Source: Catellatospora bangladeshensis
GTDB lineage: Bacteria > Actinomycetota > Actinomycetes > Mycobacteriales > Micromonosporaceae
DNA: 64,000 nt
Direction of reading: 5' to 3'
NCBI RefSeq assembly: GCF_016862575.1
Contig: NZ_BONF01000012.1
Location: forward strand, 62,001 to 126,000
Shown: in pieces, positions 34,445-42,278 of the stretch
Layout: each line of letters opens with the position of its first letter
Position numbering within the stretch: the first letter of the stretch is position 1
The notes under the pieces: generated by a model
What the model was told of the DNA's origin: nothing
What the model saw: only the letters and a program-made list of their open reading frames with translations
The model's database searches: none
Position numbers and translations under genes: made by a program

Positions 34445-34945
34445 TCATGCCGCTACGAGCTGGAGAAACGGCTGGCGCGGCCGGCTGCTCGCCGGCTCGC
34501 GCCTGTTCGCCGGGTCGCGCCAGGTGATCGGGTACGCCCCCGGCTCGTGGCGGTGCAGCAGCGCCGCCTCGACGGTGAGTTCGTAGAGCCGCCAGTCCAC
34601 GGTCGGGGCGGCCCGGTGCTGCCGGACCAGCCGATCGACGACGGTGAGGCTGGTGACGGGGTGGGCGCGGCCGCTGACGTACGCCTCGGCGTCGGTGTCC
34701 TCGGCGGGGAAGGCGTGCAGCGCGTAGCGGCCGTCGCGTTCGAGGTCGCGCCGCTTCGGCGAGTCGACCACGAACAGGTAGAGCCCGTCGTCGGCGACGA
34801 TGGGGGAGACGGGGTGCACCCGCGGCCCGCCGTCGGCGCGTACGGTCGCCAGATAGCCCATGCCGGCGCCGTACTGGTGCAGCAGGGCGCGGATCGACGA
34901 GGCCAGCCCCGGTGCGGCGGCGGCGAATGCGGTCCAGGTTGCCAT
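34445..34945 (-). CDS. Pyridoxamine 5'-phosphate oxidase family protein
   Basis: This 166-residue split-barrel protein has GMGYLATVRADGGPRVHPVSPIV followed by DGLYLFVVDSPKRRDLERDGRYALHAF, the FMN or F420-binding pattern of the PPOX class. It lacks the clear substrate residues of true PdxH and is shorter, so it is more likely an F420- or flavin-dependent reductase or heme-binding relative. Its ATG follows a region with TCGAACACGTGTTCGAGA, a palindrome that may act as an operator. It is a single gene next to the tRNA. The substrate cannot be told. Confidence 0.85.
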   Translation of the reverse strand: MATWTAFAAAAPGLASSIRALLHQYGAGMGYLATVRADGGPRVHPVSPIVADDGLYLFVVDSPKRRDLERDGRYALHAFPAEDTDAEAYVSGRAHPVTSLTVVDRLVRQHRAAPTVDWRLYELTVEAALLHRHEPGAYPITWRDPANRREPASSRPRQPFLQLVAA

Positions 34946-34957
34946 GGTTCGACTTTA

Positions 34958-34974
34958 TCGAACACGTGTTCGAG
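34958..34974. promoter_or_regulatory. Palindrome upstream of the PPOX gene
   Basis: TCGAACACGTGTTCGA is a perfect 16-bp palindrome about 13 bases ahead of the PPOX start, suitable for a dimeric regulator. Confidence 0.6.
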
Positions 34975-35019
34975 ACGCACCGAGACACGCGGGTGCGTCC
35001 ACCAACGGGTGAGCCCGGG

Positions 35020-35072
35020 TTAAGAAGGGCACCTTCTACAACGCATTGCGTTAAGAAGGTGCCCTTCCTTAA
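35020..35072. repeat. Palindromic cruciform element before dcd
   Basis: TTAAGAAGGGCACCTTCT and AGAAGGTGCCCTTCCTTAA are inverted copies with one inserted base. AACGC/GCGTT pairs in the centre. Each arm also contains AGAAGG-CCTTCT symmetry. Similar AAGAAGG palindromes are, from memory, scattered in Micromonosporaceae genomes. Confidence 0.8.
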
Positions 35073-35089
35073 GGGGTAGGCTGCGCAGC

Positions 35090-35668
35090 GTGTTGCTATC
35101 TGACCGGGATCTGGTGGCGGAGATCAAGGCGGGGCAGCTCCAGCTGGAGCCGTTCGAGCCGAGCCTGGTGCAGCCGTCGAGCATCGACGTACGGCTGGAC
35201 CGGCTGTTCCGGGTGTTCAACAACCACCTGTACACCCACATCGACCCGGCCGAGCAGCAGGACGAGCTGACCACGCTTGTCGAGGTCGACGACGGGCAGC
35301 CGTTCGTGCTGCACCCGGGCGAGTTCGTGCTGGCGTCGACGCTCGAGGTGGTGACGCTGGGCCACGGGCTGGCGGCGCGGCTGGAGGGCAAGTCGAGCCT
35401 GGGCCGGCTGGGGCTGCTGACGCACTCGACCGCGGGCTTCATCGACCCCGGCTTCTCCGGTCACGTGACGCTGGAGCTGTCGAACGTCGCCACGCTGCCG
35501 ATCCGGCTCTGGCCGGGGATGAAGATCGGCCAGCTCTGCGTGCTGCGGCTGTCCTCGGAGGCGGAGCACCCTTACGGCTCGTCTGTGAACGGCTCGCGCT
35601 ACCAGGGGCAACGCGGTCCGACGGCGTCGCGCTCGTACCTGAACTGGCGCACCTGGCCGACGGCCTGA
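35090..35668 (+). CDS. dcd: dCTP deaminase (probably bifunctional with dUTPase)
   Basis: This 192-residue trimeric nucleotide enzyme turns dCTP into dUTP and, in actinobacteria such as Mycobacterium, on to dUMP. The start [21 protein letters not shown], the substrate segment [13 protein letters not shown] and the active-site block [17 protein letters not shown] with the catalytic Glu are present, and the length matches the bifunctional form. GTG at 35090 has no ribosome site, but TAGGCT ends 8 bases before it, so the message may be leaderless. The palindromic element lies immediately upstream and may separate it from the PPOX gene or affect its expression. The tail [10 protein letters not shown] is typical. 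Confidence 0.95.
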   Translation: MLLSDRDLVAEIKAGQLQLEPFEPSLVQPSSIDVRLDRLFRVFNNHLYTHIDPAEQQDELTTLVEVDDGQPFVLHPGEFVLASTLEVVTLGHGLAARLEGKSSLGRLGLLTHSTAGFIDPGFSGHVTLELSNVATLPIRLWPGMKIGQLCVLRLSSEAEHPYGSSVNGSRYQGQRGPTASRSYLNWRTWPTA

Positions 35669-35812
35669 GCTGGGCGTTTCCTTCTGCGAAGCACGAGTTT
35701 CGGAAACGAGTAGAACAGTTTCTGAAAAATCGTGAAACGTAGTCTCATCCGACCGGACAGATTACGCTCCGCCGACGGGACAATCTGAGCGGCATGACGG
35801 AGTTGATCAGTC

Positions 35813-36967
35813 ATGCTAGTTGCCGTACGCATGCCTATTGCCCTGCCGGGCGGACGCCCGCTAAGCCCTGGTTTCCGCGCCGGACTCGGCGCGGCCTTCG
35901 TGCTGCTCTTTTTGATCTGCGCGGTGGAGCTGGCCGACGGCCGCGAGGCGCGCTTCGTGGGCCTGCTGGCAACGGTCCCGTTCCTGGCCGCGGTGTTCGC
36001 GCCGTGGCAGGCGGTGCTGATCGCGGGCGGCGCGGCGACCGCGGCGGGCACGGTCTTCGCGGTGTTCGGGATGACCGGCGATCAGGTTGCCCAGCAACAG
36101 CAGCAGTCCGACCTGTCGTCCTTCATCAACGTGATCGGCATCGGCCTGGCCACCGGCATCGCGGCGCTGGTGGCCGTGGTGCGGCAGCGGCAGGCCGAGC
36201 GCATCGCCGAGCTGGCGAAGCTGGCCACCATCGCCCAGCAGGCGGTGCTGCGGCCGCTCGGGCCGAAGGTGGGCACGCTGGCCGTGGCCGGGCGCTACAT
36301 CTCCGCCACCGCGGCCGCCGACATCGGCGGCGACCTCTATGAGGCGCTCGACACGCCGTACGGCGTTCGCATGATCATCGGTGACGTGCGCGGCAAGGGC
36401 CTGGACGCGGTGCGTACGGCGAGCATCGTGCTGGGCTCGTACCGCCATGTCGCCTTCGAGCGGGCCGATCTGCGCGCCATCGTGGCCGACCTGGACCGGG
36501 CGGTCGCCCGCAGCGTCGGCGACGAGGACTTCGTCACCGCCTGCCTGGTCGAGGAGCGCGGCGGCACGCTGACCATCGTCAACTGCGGCCACCCCGCGCC
36601 GATCCTGATCCGGCGCGGCGAGGTGATCACCCTTGATCCGCCCTCGCCGGCGCCGCCGCTGGGCTTCATGCCGGTGGTGCGCAGCCGCGTGGAGCGGCTC
36701 GAACCCGGCGACCGGCTGCTGCTGCTCACCGACGGCCTGGCCGAGGCGCGCCGCGACGGCGAGTTCTTCCCCATCAACCAGCGGGCCTGGAAGCTGCTCG
36801 GCCACGGCACCGTCGCCGACGGCCTGGCCTCCGTGGAGTCCGCGCTGCTGGAATGGGTGCACAACCGGCTCGACGACGACATCGCGCTGATCCTGATGGA
36901 GTACGCGGGGCCGTCCCAGCCCACGCCCATGCCGGTGCCCAGCTGGGAGCTGGGCGCGACCAACTGA
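35813..36967 (+). CDS. Membrane PP2C/SpoIIE-type Ser/Thr phosphatase
   Basis: This 384-residue protein has about three membrane helices in the first 120 residues (AGLGAAFVLLFLICAVEL, FVGLLATVPFLAAVFAPW and FINVIGIGLATGIAALVAVV), a linker and a C-terminal SpoIIE/RsbU phosphatase domain. The metal-binding Asp residues lie in DIGGDLYE and GDVRGKGLDAV, and a third in LLLLTDGLAEAR; a DDDIALILM motif follows. Such enzymes usually dephosphorylate anti-anti-sigma factors, but no sigma regulatory partner lies nearby. ATG at 35813 is used; another ATG lies at 35831. It has no extracellular sensor domain, so its signal is unclear. Confidence 0.88.
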   Translation: MLVAVRMPIALPGGRPLSPGFRAGLGAAFVLLFLICAVELADGREARFVGLLATVPFLAAVFAPWQAVLIAGGAATAAGTVFAVFGMTGDQVAQQQQQSDLSSFINVIGIGLATGIAALVAVVRQRQAERIAELAKLATIAQQAVLRPLGPKVGTLAVAGRYISATAAADIGGDLYEALDTPYGVRMIIGDVRGKGLDAVRTASIVLGSYRHVAFERADLRAIVADLDRAVARSVGDEDFVTACLVEERGGTLTIVNCGHPAPILIRRGEVITLDPPSPAPPLGFMPVVRSRVERLEPGDRLLLLTDGLAEARRDGEFFPINQRAWKLLGHGTVADGLASVESALLEWVHNRLDDDIALILMEYAGPSQPTPMPVPSWELGATN

Positions 36968-36974
36968 CGCCTGG

Positions 36975-37109
36975 TCAGGCGACCGTGGCCGACCGGCTGC
37001 GGCGCACCGAGATGCTGATCATCGGCAGCGTGTGCGGCGCGCGGTGGCGGCCGACGTAGCGGACCGGGTAGCGCGGCTCGAACAGCAGCCGGTGCAGCTT
37101 GTCGATCAT
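36975..37109 (-). CDS. Small basic protein, 44 residues
   Basis: This short gene encodes a product beginning MIDKLHRLLFEPRYPVRYVG and ending RSRSATVA, with high Arg and His content and no membrane helix. It has a consensus ribosome site (GGGGAGG, 4 bases before ATG) and third positions that favour G or C as in real genes. I do not recognise it. It lies between the SpoIIE gene and the fadE5 promoter region, transcribed leftwards. A nucleic-acid-binding or regulatory role is possible, but not shown. Confidence 0.65.
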   Translation of the reverse strand: MIDKLHRLLFEPRYPVRYVGRHRAPHTLPMISISVRRSRSATVA

Positions 37110-37299
37110 GATTCCTCCCCAGTGTGCGGCGGGCCGAGGGTGCCCACGTCACTCGGAAGAACGACGTCGATGGAGAAAGGTTGCGCGTCCCGGCGTGGCG
37201 GCTTGCTTATGTCCGGAATGAGGCATATCTACCTACGCTTTCGCATGACCTCGCGAGCAAACGTCATCACGCTGTGATGTGAACTTCTCGGCAGTTCGC

Positions 37300-37329
37300 T
37301 TGCCGATGGTTACTGGTGAGTAATACAGT
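37300..37329 (+). promoter_or_regulatory. Candidate promoter of fadE5
   Basis: TTGCCG (37300-37305) and TACAGT (37324-37329) are 18 bases apart, with the first operator filling the last 14 bases of the spacer. Confidence 0.55.
37310..37323. promoter_or_regulatory. fadE5 operator 1
   Basis: TTACTGGTGAGTAA: arms TTACT and AGTAA are a perfect palindrome around GGTG. It lies between the -35 and -10 elements. Confidence 0.7.
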
Positions 37330-37334
37330 CGACC

Positions 37335-37348
37335 TTACTGGCCGGTAA
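37335..37348. promoter_or_regulatory. fadE5 operator 2
   Basis: TTACTGGCCGGTAA is a near-perfect palindrome at the likely transcription start, 23 bases before ATG, 25 bases after operator 1. Confidence 0.7.
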
Positions 37349-37370
37349 CGAGTGCGCTGAGGGCGGGAAG

Positions 37371-39209
37371 ATGAGCCACTACCTGAGCAACCTGCGGGAT
37401 CTTGAGTTCAACCTGTTCGAGGTGTTCGAAACGCCCTTCGGTGAGGGACCGTTCGCCGAGGTCGACACGGACACCGCGCGCAGCGTGCTGGGCGAGATCG
37501 ACCGCATGGCGCGCGTCGACCTGGCCGCGAGCTACGTCGACGGCGACCGCAACCCGCCGGTGTACGACCCGGCGACCTACACCGTGGCCATGCCCGACAG
37601 CTTCAAGCAGTCCTTCAAGACCTGGATGGACGCCGAGTTCTGGCGCCTGGACCTGCCGTCCGCCCTCGGCGGCAGCAACTCGCCGCGCACCCTGACCTGG
37701 GCCTGGGCCGAGCTGGTGCTGGGCTCCAACGCCCCCATCTGGATGTACGGCTCCGGCCCGTCCTTCGCGCACGTGCTGCACGTCGAGGGCACCCCGGAGC
37801 AGCAGGAGTGGGCCAAGCTCTTCGTCGAGAAGAAGTGGGGCTCCACCATGGTGCTCACCGAGCCGGACGCCGGCTCGGACGTGGGCGCCGGCCGCACCAA
37901 GGCGATCAAGCAGGAGGACGGCTCCTGGCACATCGAGGGCGTGAAGCGCTTCATCACCTCGGCCGAGCACGACATGTCGGAGAACATCATCCACTACGTG
38001 CTGGCCCGCCCCGAGGGCCACGCGGGCGGCACCAAGGGCCTGTCGCTGTTCGTCGTGCCGAAGTTCCACTTCGACCCGCAGACCGGTGAGCTGGGCGAGC
38101 GCAACGGCGTGTTCATCACCAACGTCGAGCACAAGATGGGCCTCAAGGTCTCCACGACCTGCGAGACCACCTTCGGCGGGCACGGCGTACCGGCCAAGGG
38201 CTGGCTCGTCGGCGAGGTGCACGAGGGCATCCGGCAGATGTTCCTGATCATCGAGAACGCCCGGATGATGGTCGGCACCAAGGCCATCGCCACCCTGTCC
38301 ACCGGCTACCTGAACGCGCTGTCCTACGCCAAGGAGCGGGTGCAGGGCGCGGACCTGCTGCAGATGACCGACAAGGCCGCCCCGCGCGTCACCATCACGC
38401 ACCACCCCGACGTGCGCCGCTCGCTGCTGCTGCAGAAGTCGTACGCCGAGGGCCTGCGCGCCCTGGTCGCGTACACGGCGTACTGGCAGGACCGGGTCAC
38501 CGTGGCCGTCGCCGCGGGCGACGAGAAGGCCGCCAAGCGCGCCTCGAAGATCAACGACCTGCTGCTGCCGCTGGTCAAGGGCTGCGGCTCGGAGCGCGCG
38601 TTCGAGCTGCTCGGCAGCGAGGCGCTGCAGACCTTCGGCGGCTCCGGCTTCCTGCAGGACTACCCGCTGGAGCAGTACGTCCGCGACGCGAAGATCGACT
38701 CGCTGTACGAAGGCACCACCGCGATCCAGAGCTTGGACCTGCTGTTCCGGAAGATCGTGCGGGACAACGGCCGCTCGCTGATGTCGGTCGCCGGGGAGAT
38801 CCAGGAGTTCCTCACCAACGAGACCGGCAACGGCCAGCTCAAGGAGGAGCGCGCCGCGCTCGCCGCCGCGCTGGGCGACGTGCAGGGCATGCTCGGCACC
38901 CTGACCGGCTGGCTGGCCGAGTCGCAGGGCGACGACCCGCGCGCCCTGTACAAGGTCGGCCTGCACTCCCGCCGCCTGCTGCTGGCGCTGGGCGACCTGG
39001 TCGTCGGCTGGCTGCTGCTGCGCCGCGCCGACGTGGCCCTCAAGGCCCTGACCGGCGAGCCGTCCGCCGCAGACCAGCACTTCTACAACGGCGTGGTGAC
39101 CTCCGCGCGGTTCTTCTCGCGCGAGGTGCTGCCGCGGCTGGCCGCCGACCGGCGCATCGTCGAGCTGGGCACGCTCGACGCGATGGACCTCGCCGAGGAC
39201 GCCTTCTAA
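37371..39209 (+). CDS. fadE5: Acyl-CoA dehydrogenase, FadE5-like
   Basis: This 612-residue flavoenzyme performs the first oxidation step of fatty-acid beta-oxidation. It matches mycobacterial FadE5 (611 residues) closely by recollection: the start [18 protein letters not shown], the FAD-binding stretch [52 protein letters not shown] and the catalytic region [25 protein letters not shown], and the end MDLAEDAF. FadE5 is known for broad-chain acyl-CoA use. Electrons would go to the ETF and then to the EtfD-like protein at 6310. Both genes share the TTAC-N6-GTAA operator. ATG follows GGGCGGGAAG. A terminator follows. Confidence 0.93.
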   Translation: MSHYLSNLRDLEFNLFEVFETPFGEGPFAEVDTDTARSVLGEIDRMARVDLAASYVDGDRNPPVYDPATYTVAMPDSFKQSFKTWMDAEFWRLDLPSALGGSNSPRTLTWAWAELVLGSNAPIWMYGSGPSFAHVLHVEGTPEQQEWAKLFVEKKWGSTMVLTEPDAGSDVGAGRTKAIKQEDGSWHIEGVKRFITSAEHDMSENIIHYVLARPEGHAGGTKGLSLFVVPKFHFDPQTGELGERNGVFITNVEHKMGLKVSTTCETTFGGHGVPAKGWLVGEVHEGIRQMFLIIENARMMVGTKAIATLSTGYLNALSYAKERVQGADLLQMTDKAAPRVTITHHPDVRRSLLLQKSYAEGLRALVAYTAYWQDRVTVAVAAGDEKAAKRASKINDLLLPLVKGCGSERAFELLGSEALQTFGGSGFLQDYPLEQYVRDAKIDSLYEGTTAIQSLDLLFRKIVRDNGRSLMSVAGEIQEFLTNETGNGQLKEERAALAAALGDVQGMLGTLTGWLAESQGDDPRALYKVGLHSRRLLLALGDLVVGWLLLRRADVALKALTGEPSAADQHFYNGVVTSARFFSREVLPRLAADRRIVELGTLDAMDLAEDAF

Positions 39210-39238
39210 GAGACCGACACCCATCCCACCAACAGGTG

Positions 39239-39279
39239 AACGGCGCCCCCTCGCCACGCTTCGTGCGGGGGGCGCCGTT
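39239..39279 (+). terminator. Terminator after fadE5
   Basis: AACGGCGCCCCC (39239-39250) and GGGGGCGCCGTT (39268-39279) pair perfectly, then CCCCTTTCC. Confidence 0.88.
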
Positions 39280-39366
39280 CCCCTTTCCGCTGGATCAGCC
39301 GCCCGCCCGGCCCGCTATCACCGAAGTTGGGATGCGCGAGGGCCGCGTCTGCGGCAAGCTGGGCTC

Positions 39367-39888
39367 ATGGCTCCGCTGTCGGGCGCCGATACGCGCCCAC
39401 GCACCCTCGTACTGCTGCGTCACGCCAAGGCCGACCGCCCGGCGGGGGTGCCCGACGCCGACCGGCCGCTGACCGACCGCGGCCACGCCGACGCCGCCGC
39501 CGCGGGCGCCTGGCTGGTCAACCAGGGTTACGTCCCTGATCTCGTGCTCTGCTCGCCCTCCCGGCGCACCCGGCAGACCTGGCACGCCGTCGCGCTCGCG
39601 CTCGCGGGCGCCGGCTCACCGGTGGTCCACTACGAGCGCCCGCTGTACGAGGGCTCGCCCGAGGACCTGCTCCAGGTCATCCACGAGGCGCCGCCCGAAC
39701 ACCGCACCGTCCTGCTGATCGGCCACAACCCGGCCATCTCGCAGCTCACCGAGCAGCTCAGCGCGGGCAGCGGCGGGGTGGACTCCGACGGCCTGCGGAC
39801 CTGCGGCATCGCCGTGCACCAGACCGACACCGACTGGTCCGCCACCGAGACCGCCAAACTCATCACCACCCACACCCCCCGCGCCTGA
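39367..39888 (+). CDS. sixA: SixA-type phosphohistidine phosphatase
   Basis: This 173-residue member of the histidine phosphatase superfamily carries the catalytic start TLVLLRHAKAD (RHG-type with Ala for Gly, as in SixA), the second-shell Arg in SPSRRTRQTW, the Glu in LYEGSPEDLL and the second His in LIGHNPAIS. SixA removes phosphate from phosphohistidine. ATG at 39367 is used without a clear ribosome site; the hydrophobic core begins after residue 12. Its last 25 codons end almost wholly in C. Dispersed element copy B lies 43 bases downstream. Confidence 0.9.
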   Translation: MAPLSGADTRPRTLVLLRHAKADRPAGVPDADRPLTDRGHADAAAAGAWLVNQGYVPDLVLCSPSRRTRQTWHAVALALAGAGSPVVHYERPLYEGSPEDLLQVIHEAPPEHRTVLLIGHNPAISQLTEQLSAGSGGVDSDGLRTCGIAVHQTDTDWSATETAKLITTHTPRA

Positions 39889-39930
39889 CCCGCCTCTCCC
39901 GACCCGACCCGGCCCCGCCGCGCCGCGCCG

Positions 39931-40006
39931 CGATCATCCGACTTGCCTGGCAAACGGGCGTATCTTGACCGCGCATTCGCCCATCTGCCTGGCAAGTCGA
40001 GCGATC
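39931..40006. repeat. Dispersed palindromic element, copy B
   Basis: A 76-bp imperfect palindrome in the gap between convergent sixA and the hemolysin III gene. It shares GACTTGCCTGGCA, GGGCGTATCTTGACC, GCATTCGCCCATCTG and CCTGGCAAGTCG with copies A and C. Confidence 0.87.
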
Positions 40007-40053
40007 TTGGCGCCGGGGGGCGAGGCGGAGCCGGGCCGGGCGGGGCGGGTGGG

Positions 40054-40728
40054 TTAGGCGAAGAGGGCGAAGTAGATGGCGATGTGGTGGCAGAGCGCGG
40101 CGACGAGGGTGCAGGCGTGGAAGAACTCGTGGTGGCCGAAGACCTCGGGCCACGGGTTGGGGCGCCGCAGCGCGTAGAAGACCGCGCCGACGCTGTACGC
40201 CGCGCCGCCGACCAGAAGCAGGACCAGCGCGGTGACGCCGCCGTTGCGCAGGATGTCGGGCAGCACGGCGACCGCGACCCAGCCCAGTGCCAGGTACAGC
40301 GGGGCGGACACCCAGCGCGGCGCGTGCGGCCAGATCAGCGACATGGCCGCTCCGCCGACCGCGCCCGCCCACACGAGCGCCAGCAGCAGCGCGGCCTTGC
40401 CCGAGGGCAGCAGGAGCAGGCAGAACGGGGTGTACGTGCCCGCGATGAAGATGAAGATCATGGCGTGGTCGAGCCGCCGCATGAGCTGGTAGCCGCGCTC
40501 GCTCCACACCCGCCGGTGGTAGAGCCCGCTGACGCCGAACAGCCCGCACACGGTGAGGCTGTAGACGGCGACGCTGAGCACGGGTGTGGTGCCGGGCCGG
40601 AACGCGGCGATCGAGACGAGCACGATGCCGCAGACCAGGGCGACGAAGAAGGCGTACGCGTGCAGCCAGCCGCGCATTCGCGGCTTGCCGATGTCGACGG
40701 GGCGCAGACGGGTGGCGGTGCCGTTCAT
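40054..40728 (-). CDS. Hemolysin III/TrhA (PAQR) family membrane protein
   Basis: This 224-residue protein has seven membrane helices. The family's conserved parts are visible: GVSGLYHRR, DHAMIFIFIAGTYTPF and the C-terminal GHHEFFHACTLVAALCHHIAIYF, with the His residues that bind zinc in the PAQR fold. Bacterial TrhA proteins help keep membrane energy and lipid order; the hemolysin label is historical. ATG at 40728 precedes a GAGGGCATG context with weak ribosome site. It is divergent from pxpB, with a TTAC-N6-GTAA palindrome in the shared promoter region. Its leftward end faces element copy B. Confidence 0.9.
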   Translation of the reverse strand: MNGTATRLRPVDIGKPRMRGWLHAYAFFVALVCGIVLVSIAAFRPGTTPVLSVAVYSLTVCGLFGVSGLYHRRVWSERGYQLMRRLDHAMIFIFIAGTYTPFCLLLLPSGKAALLLALVWAGAVGGAAMSLIWPHAPRWVSAPLYLALGWVAVAVLPDILRNGGVTALVLLLVGGAAYSVGAVFYALRRPNPWPEVFGHHEFFHACTLVAALCHHIAIYFALFA

Positions 40729-40750
40729 GCCCTCAGGTTACGACACCGTA

Positions 40751-40772
40751 GGTTACTCATCCGTAAGTGACC
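40751..40772. promoter_or_regulatory. Palindrome between hemolysin III and pxpB genes
   Basis: A 22-bp imperfect palindrome starting GGTTACT and ending AGTGACC. The inner 14 bases TTACTCATCCGTAA fit the TTAC-N6-GTAA pattern seen at etfD and fadE5, but the middle differs. Confidence 0.5.
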
Positions 40773-40798
40773 GGGGTGAGGCCGGTAACATCTGCGTC

Positions 40799-41377
40799 GT
40801 GCTGGTCAGGCCGTACGGCTGGGACGGGGTGCTGCTGGAGGTCGACGACCCGGCGGCGTGGTTTCGCGCACTGTGGGCCGCCCGGGAGCGCGGCGAGCTG
40901 GTGTGCGAGGAGATCGTGCCCGCCGCCCGGACGGTGCTGCTGCGCGGTGTCCAAGGACGACCGTGCTGGCAGGACTGGACGCCCGCCGCGGGCGAGGCCG
41001 CGACCGCCCGGCGGCTGGACGTGCCCGTGCACTGGGACGGGCCTGACTACGCGGCCGTGGCGGCGGCCTGGCGCGCCGAGCCCGCCGACGTCCTCAAAGG
41101 AACCGGATTCACGGTCGCGTTCTGCGGCTTCGCGCCCGGCTTCGGCTACCTCACCGGGCTGCCCGAGCAGCGGTGGCTGCCCCGGCTGGCCAGCCCGCGC
41201 ACCCGGGTGCCCGCCGGCTCGGTCGCGCTCGCGGGGCCGTACGCCGGTATCTATCCCCGCAGCTCCCCCGGGGGATGGCAGCTCGTCGGCCGCACCGGCC
41301 TGGACCTGTTCGTCCTGGACCGCGACCCACCGGCCCTGCTCACCCCCGGCACCCTGGTGAGGTTCACCGATGCTTGA
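40799..41377 (+). CDS. pxpB: 5-oxoprolinase subunit PxpB (KipI family)
   Basis: PxpB works with PxpC and PxpA to hydrolyse 5-oxoproline (pyroglutamate) to glutamate with ATP. This 192-residue subunit has the family core CGFAPGFGYLTGLPEQRWLPR, RTRVPAGSVALAG and YAGIYPRSSPGGWQLVGRT. GTG at 40799 begins the conserved part (VLVRPYG); longer versions run into the divergent promoter. Its stop overlaps pxpC by 8 bases, so the operon is coupled. KipI relatives in Bacillus inhibit kinase KinA, but the complete pxpBCA set here makes oxoprolinase the better call. Confidence 0.92.
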   Translation: MLVRPYGWDGVLLEVDDPAAWFRALWAARERGELVCEEIVPAARTVLLRGVQGRPCWQDWTPAAGEAATARRLDVPVHWDGPDYAAVAAAWRAEPADVLKGTGFTVAFCGFAPGFGYLTGLPEQRWLPRLASPRTRVPAGSVALAGPYAGIYPRSSPGGWQLVGRTGLDLFVLDRDPPALLTPGTLVRFTDA

Positions 41378-42278
41378 GGTGATCGCCCCCGGCCCGCTGG
41401 CCACCGTCCAGGACCTGGGCCGCTTCGGCTACGCCCAGCTCGGCGTCTCCCGCTCCGGCGCCCTCGACCCCGCCGCCCTGCGCCTGGCCAACCGCCTCGT
41501 CGGCAACCCCGAAACCGACGCCGCCCTCGAACTCACCTACGGCGGCACCGTGCTGCGCGCCCACGCCCCCCTCTGGTGCGCCCTCACCGGCGCCCCCGCC
41601 CCCCTCACCGTCGACGGCCACCCCGCCCCCTACGGCGCCCCCTTCGCCCTCCCCACCGGCGCCCTCCTCACCATCGGCACCCCCACCCACGGCATCCGCA
41701 GCTACCTGGCCCTCGCCGGCGGCCTCCCCATCCCACCCGTCCTCGGCTCCCGCAGCACCGACACCCTCTCCACCCTCGGCCCCCCACCCCTTTCCCCCGG
41801 CACCACCCTCCCCACCGCCACCCCTCCCGCGCCGATCTTGCGTGAGCTGTGGGGACGACACGCGCCTACCGGGCAGAACGGCAACACTTCGCGCAAGATC
41901 GGCGCGGTGGACTTCGTGCCGTGGAGCGCGCCCGGGGCGGAGATCCGGGTGAGGGTGCGGTTCGGGCCGCGGGAGGGGTGGTTCGCGGAGCCGGGGGAGT
42001 TGCTGCGGCGGGTGTACACGGTGGGGCAGGGGGACCGGATCGGGGTGCGGCTGGACGGGCCGCCGCTGGCCCGCGCGATCGCGGGGGAGCTGCCCAGTGA
42101 AGGGCTGGTCGCGGGGGCGGTGCAGGTGCCGGGGGACGGGCGGCCGCTGGTGTTCCTCGCCGATCACCCGACCACCGGCGGATACCCGGTGATCGCGGTC
42201 GTGCACCCCGCCGATCTCGGGCTGCTCGCCCAGGCGCGGCCGGGCACTAGGGTGGTCTTCCATGGATCTCAACGCTGA
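41370..42278 (+). CDS. pxpC: 5-oxoprolinase subunit PxpC (KipA family), with internal palindrome
   Basis: This 302-residue subunit has the start VIAPGPLATVQDLGRFGYAQLGVSRSGALD and GGTVLRAHAPLW typical of the biotin-dependent carboxyltransferase/KipA group, and the C-terminal segment GGYPVIAVVHPADLGLLAQARPG. The gene overlaps pxpB and pxpA. A 77-bp palindrome at 41829-41905 lies in frame in the middle, adding about 26 residues (PILRELWGRHAPTGQ onward) in a weakly conserved linker. Before it nearly all codons end in C; after it most end in G. The frame is intact, so the protein is probably functional. Confidence 0.92.
   Translation: MLEVIAPGPLATVQDLGRFGYAQLGVSRSGALDPAALRLANRLVGNPETDAALELTYGGTVLRAHAPLWCALTGAPAPLTVDGHPAPYGAPFALPTGALLTIGTPTHGIRSYLALAGGLPIPPVLGSRSTDTLSTLGPPPLSPGTTLPTATPPAPILRELWGRHAPTGQNGNTSRKIGAVDFVPWSAPGAEIRVRVRFGPREGWFAEPGELLRRVYTVGQGDRIGVRLDGPPLARAIAGELPSEGLVAGAVQVPGDGRPLVFLADHPTTGGYPVIAVVHPADLGLLAQARPGTRVVFHGSQR
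41829..41905. repeat. 77-bp palindromic insertion inside pxpC
   Basis: Terminal arms GCGCCGATCTTGCG and CGCAAGATCGGCGC are perfect 14-bp inverted repeats. The size matches the dispersed element, but the sequence differs. Confidence 0.88.

Noticed and set aside
37170-37277. 35-codon plus-strand frame before fadE5
   Set aside because: No ribosome site, and it does not resemble a protein; the region is better explained as promoter DNA.
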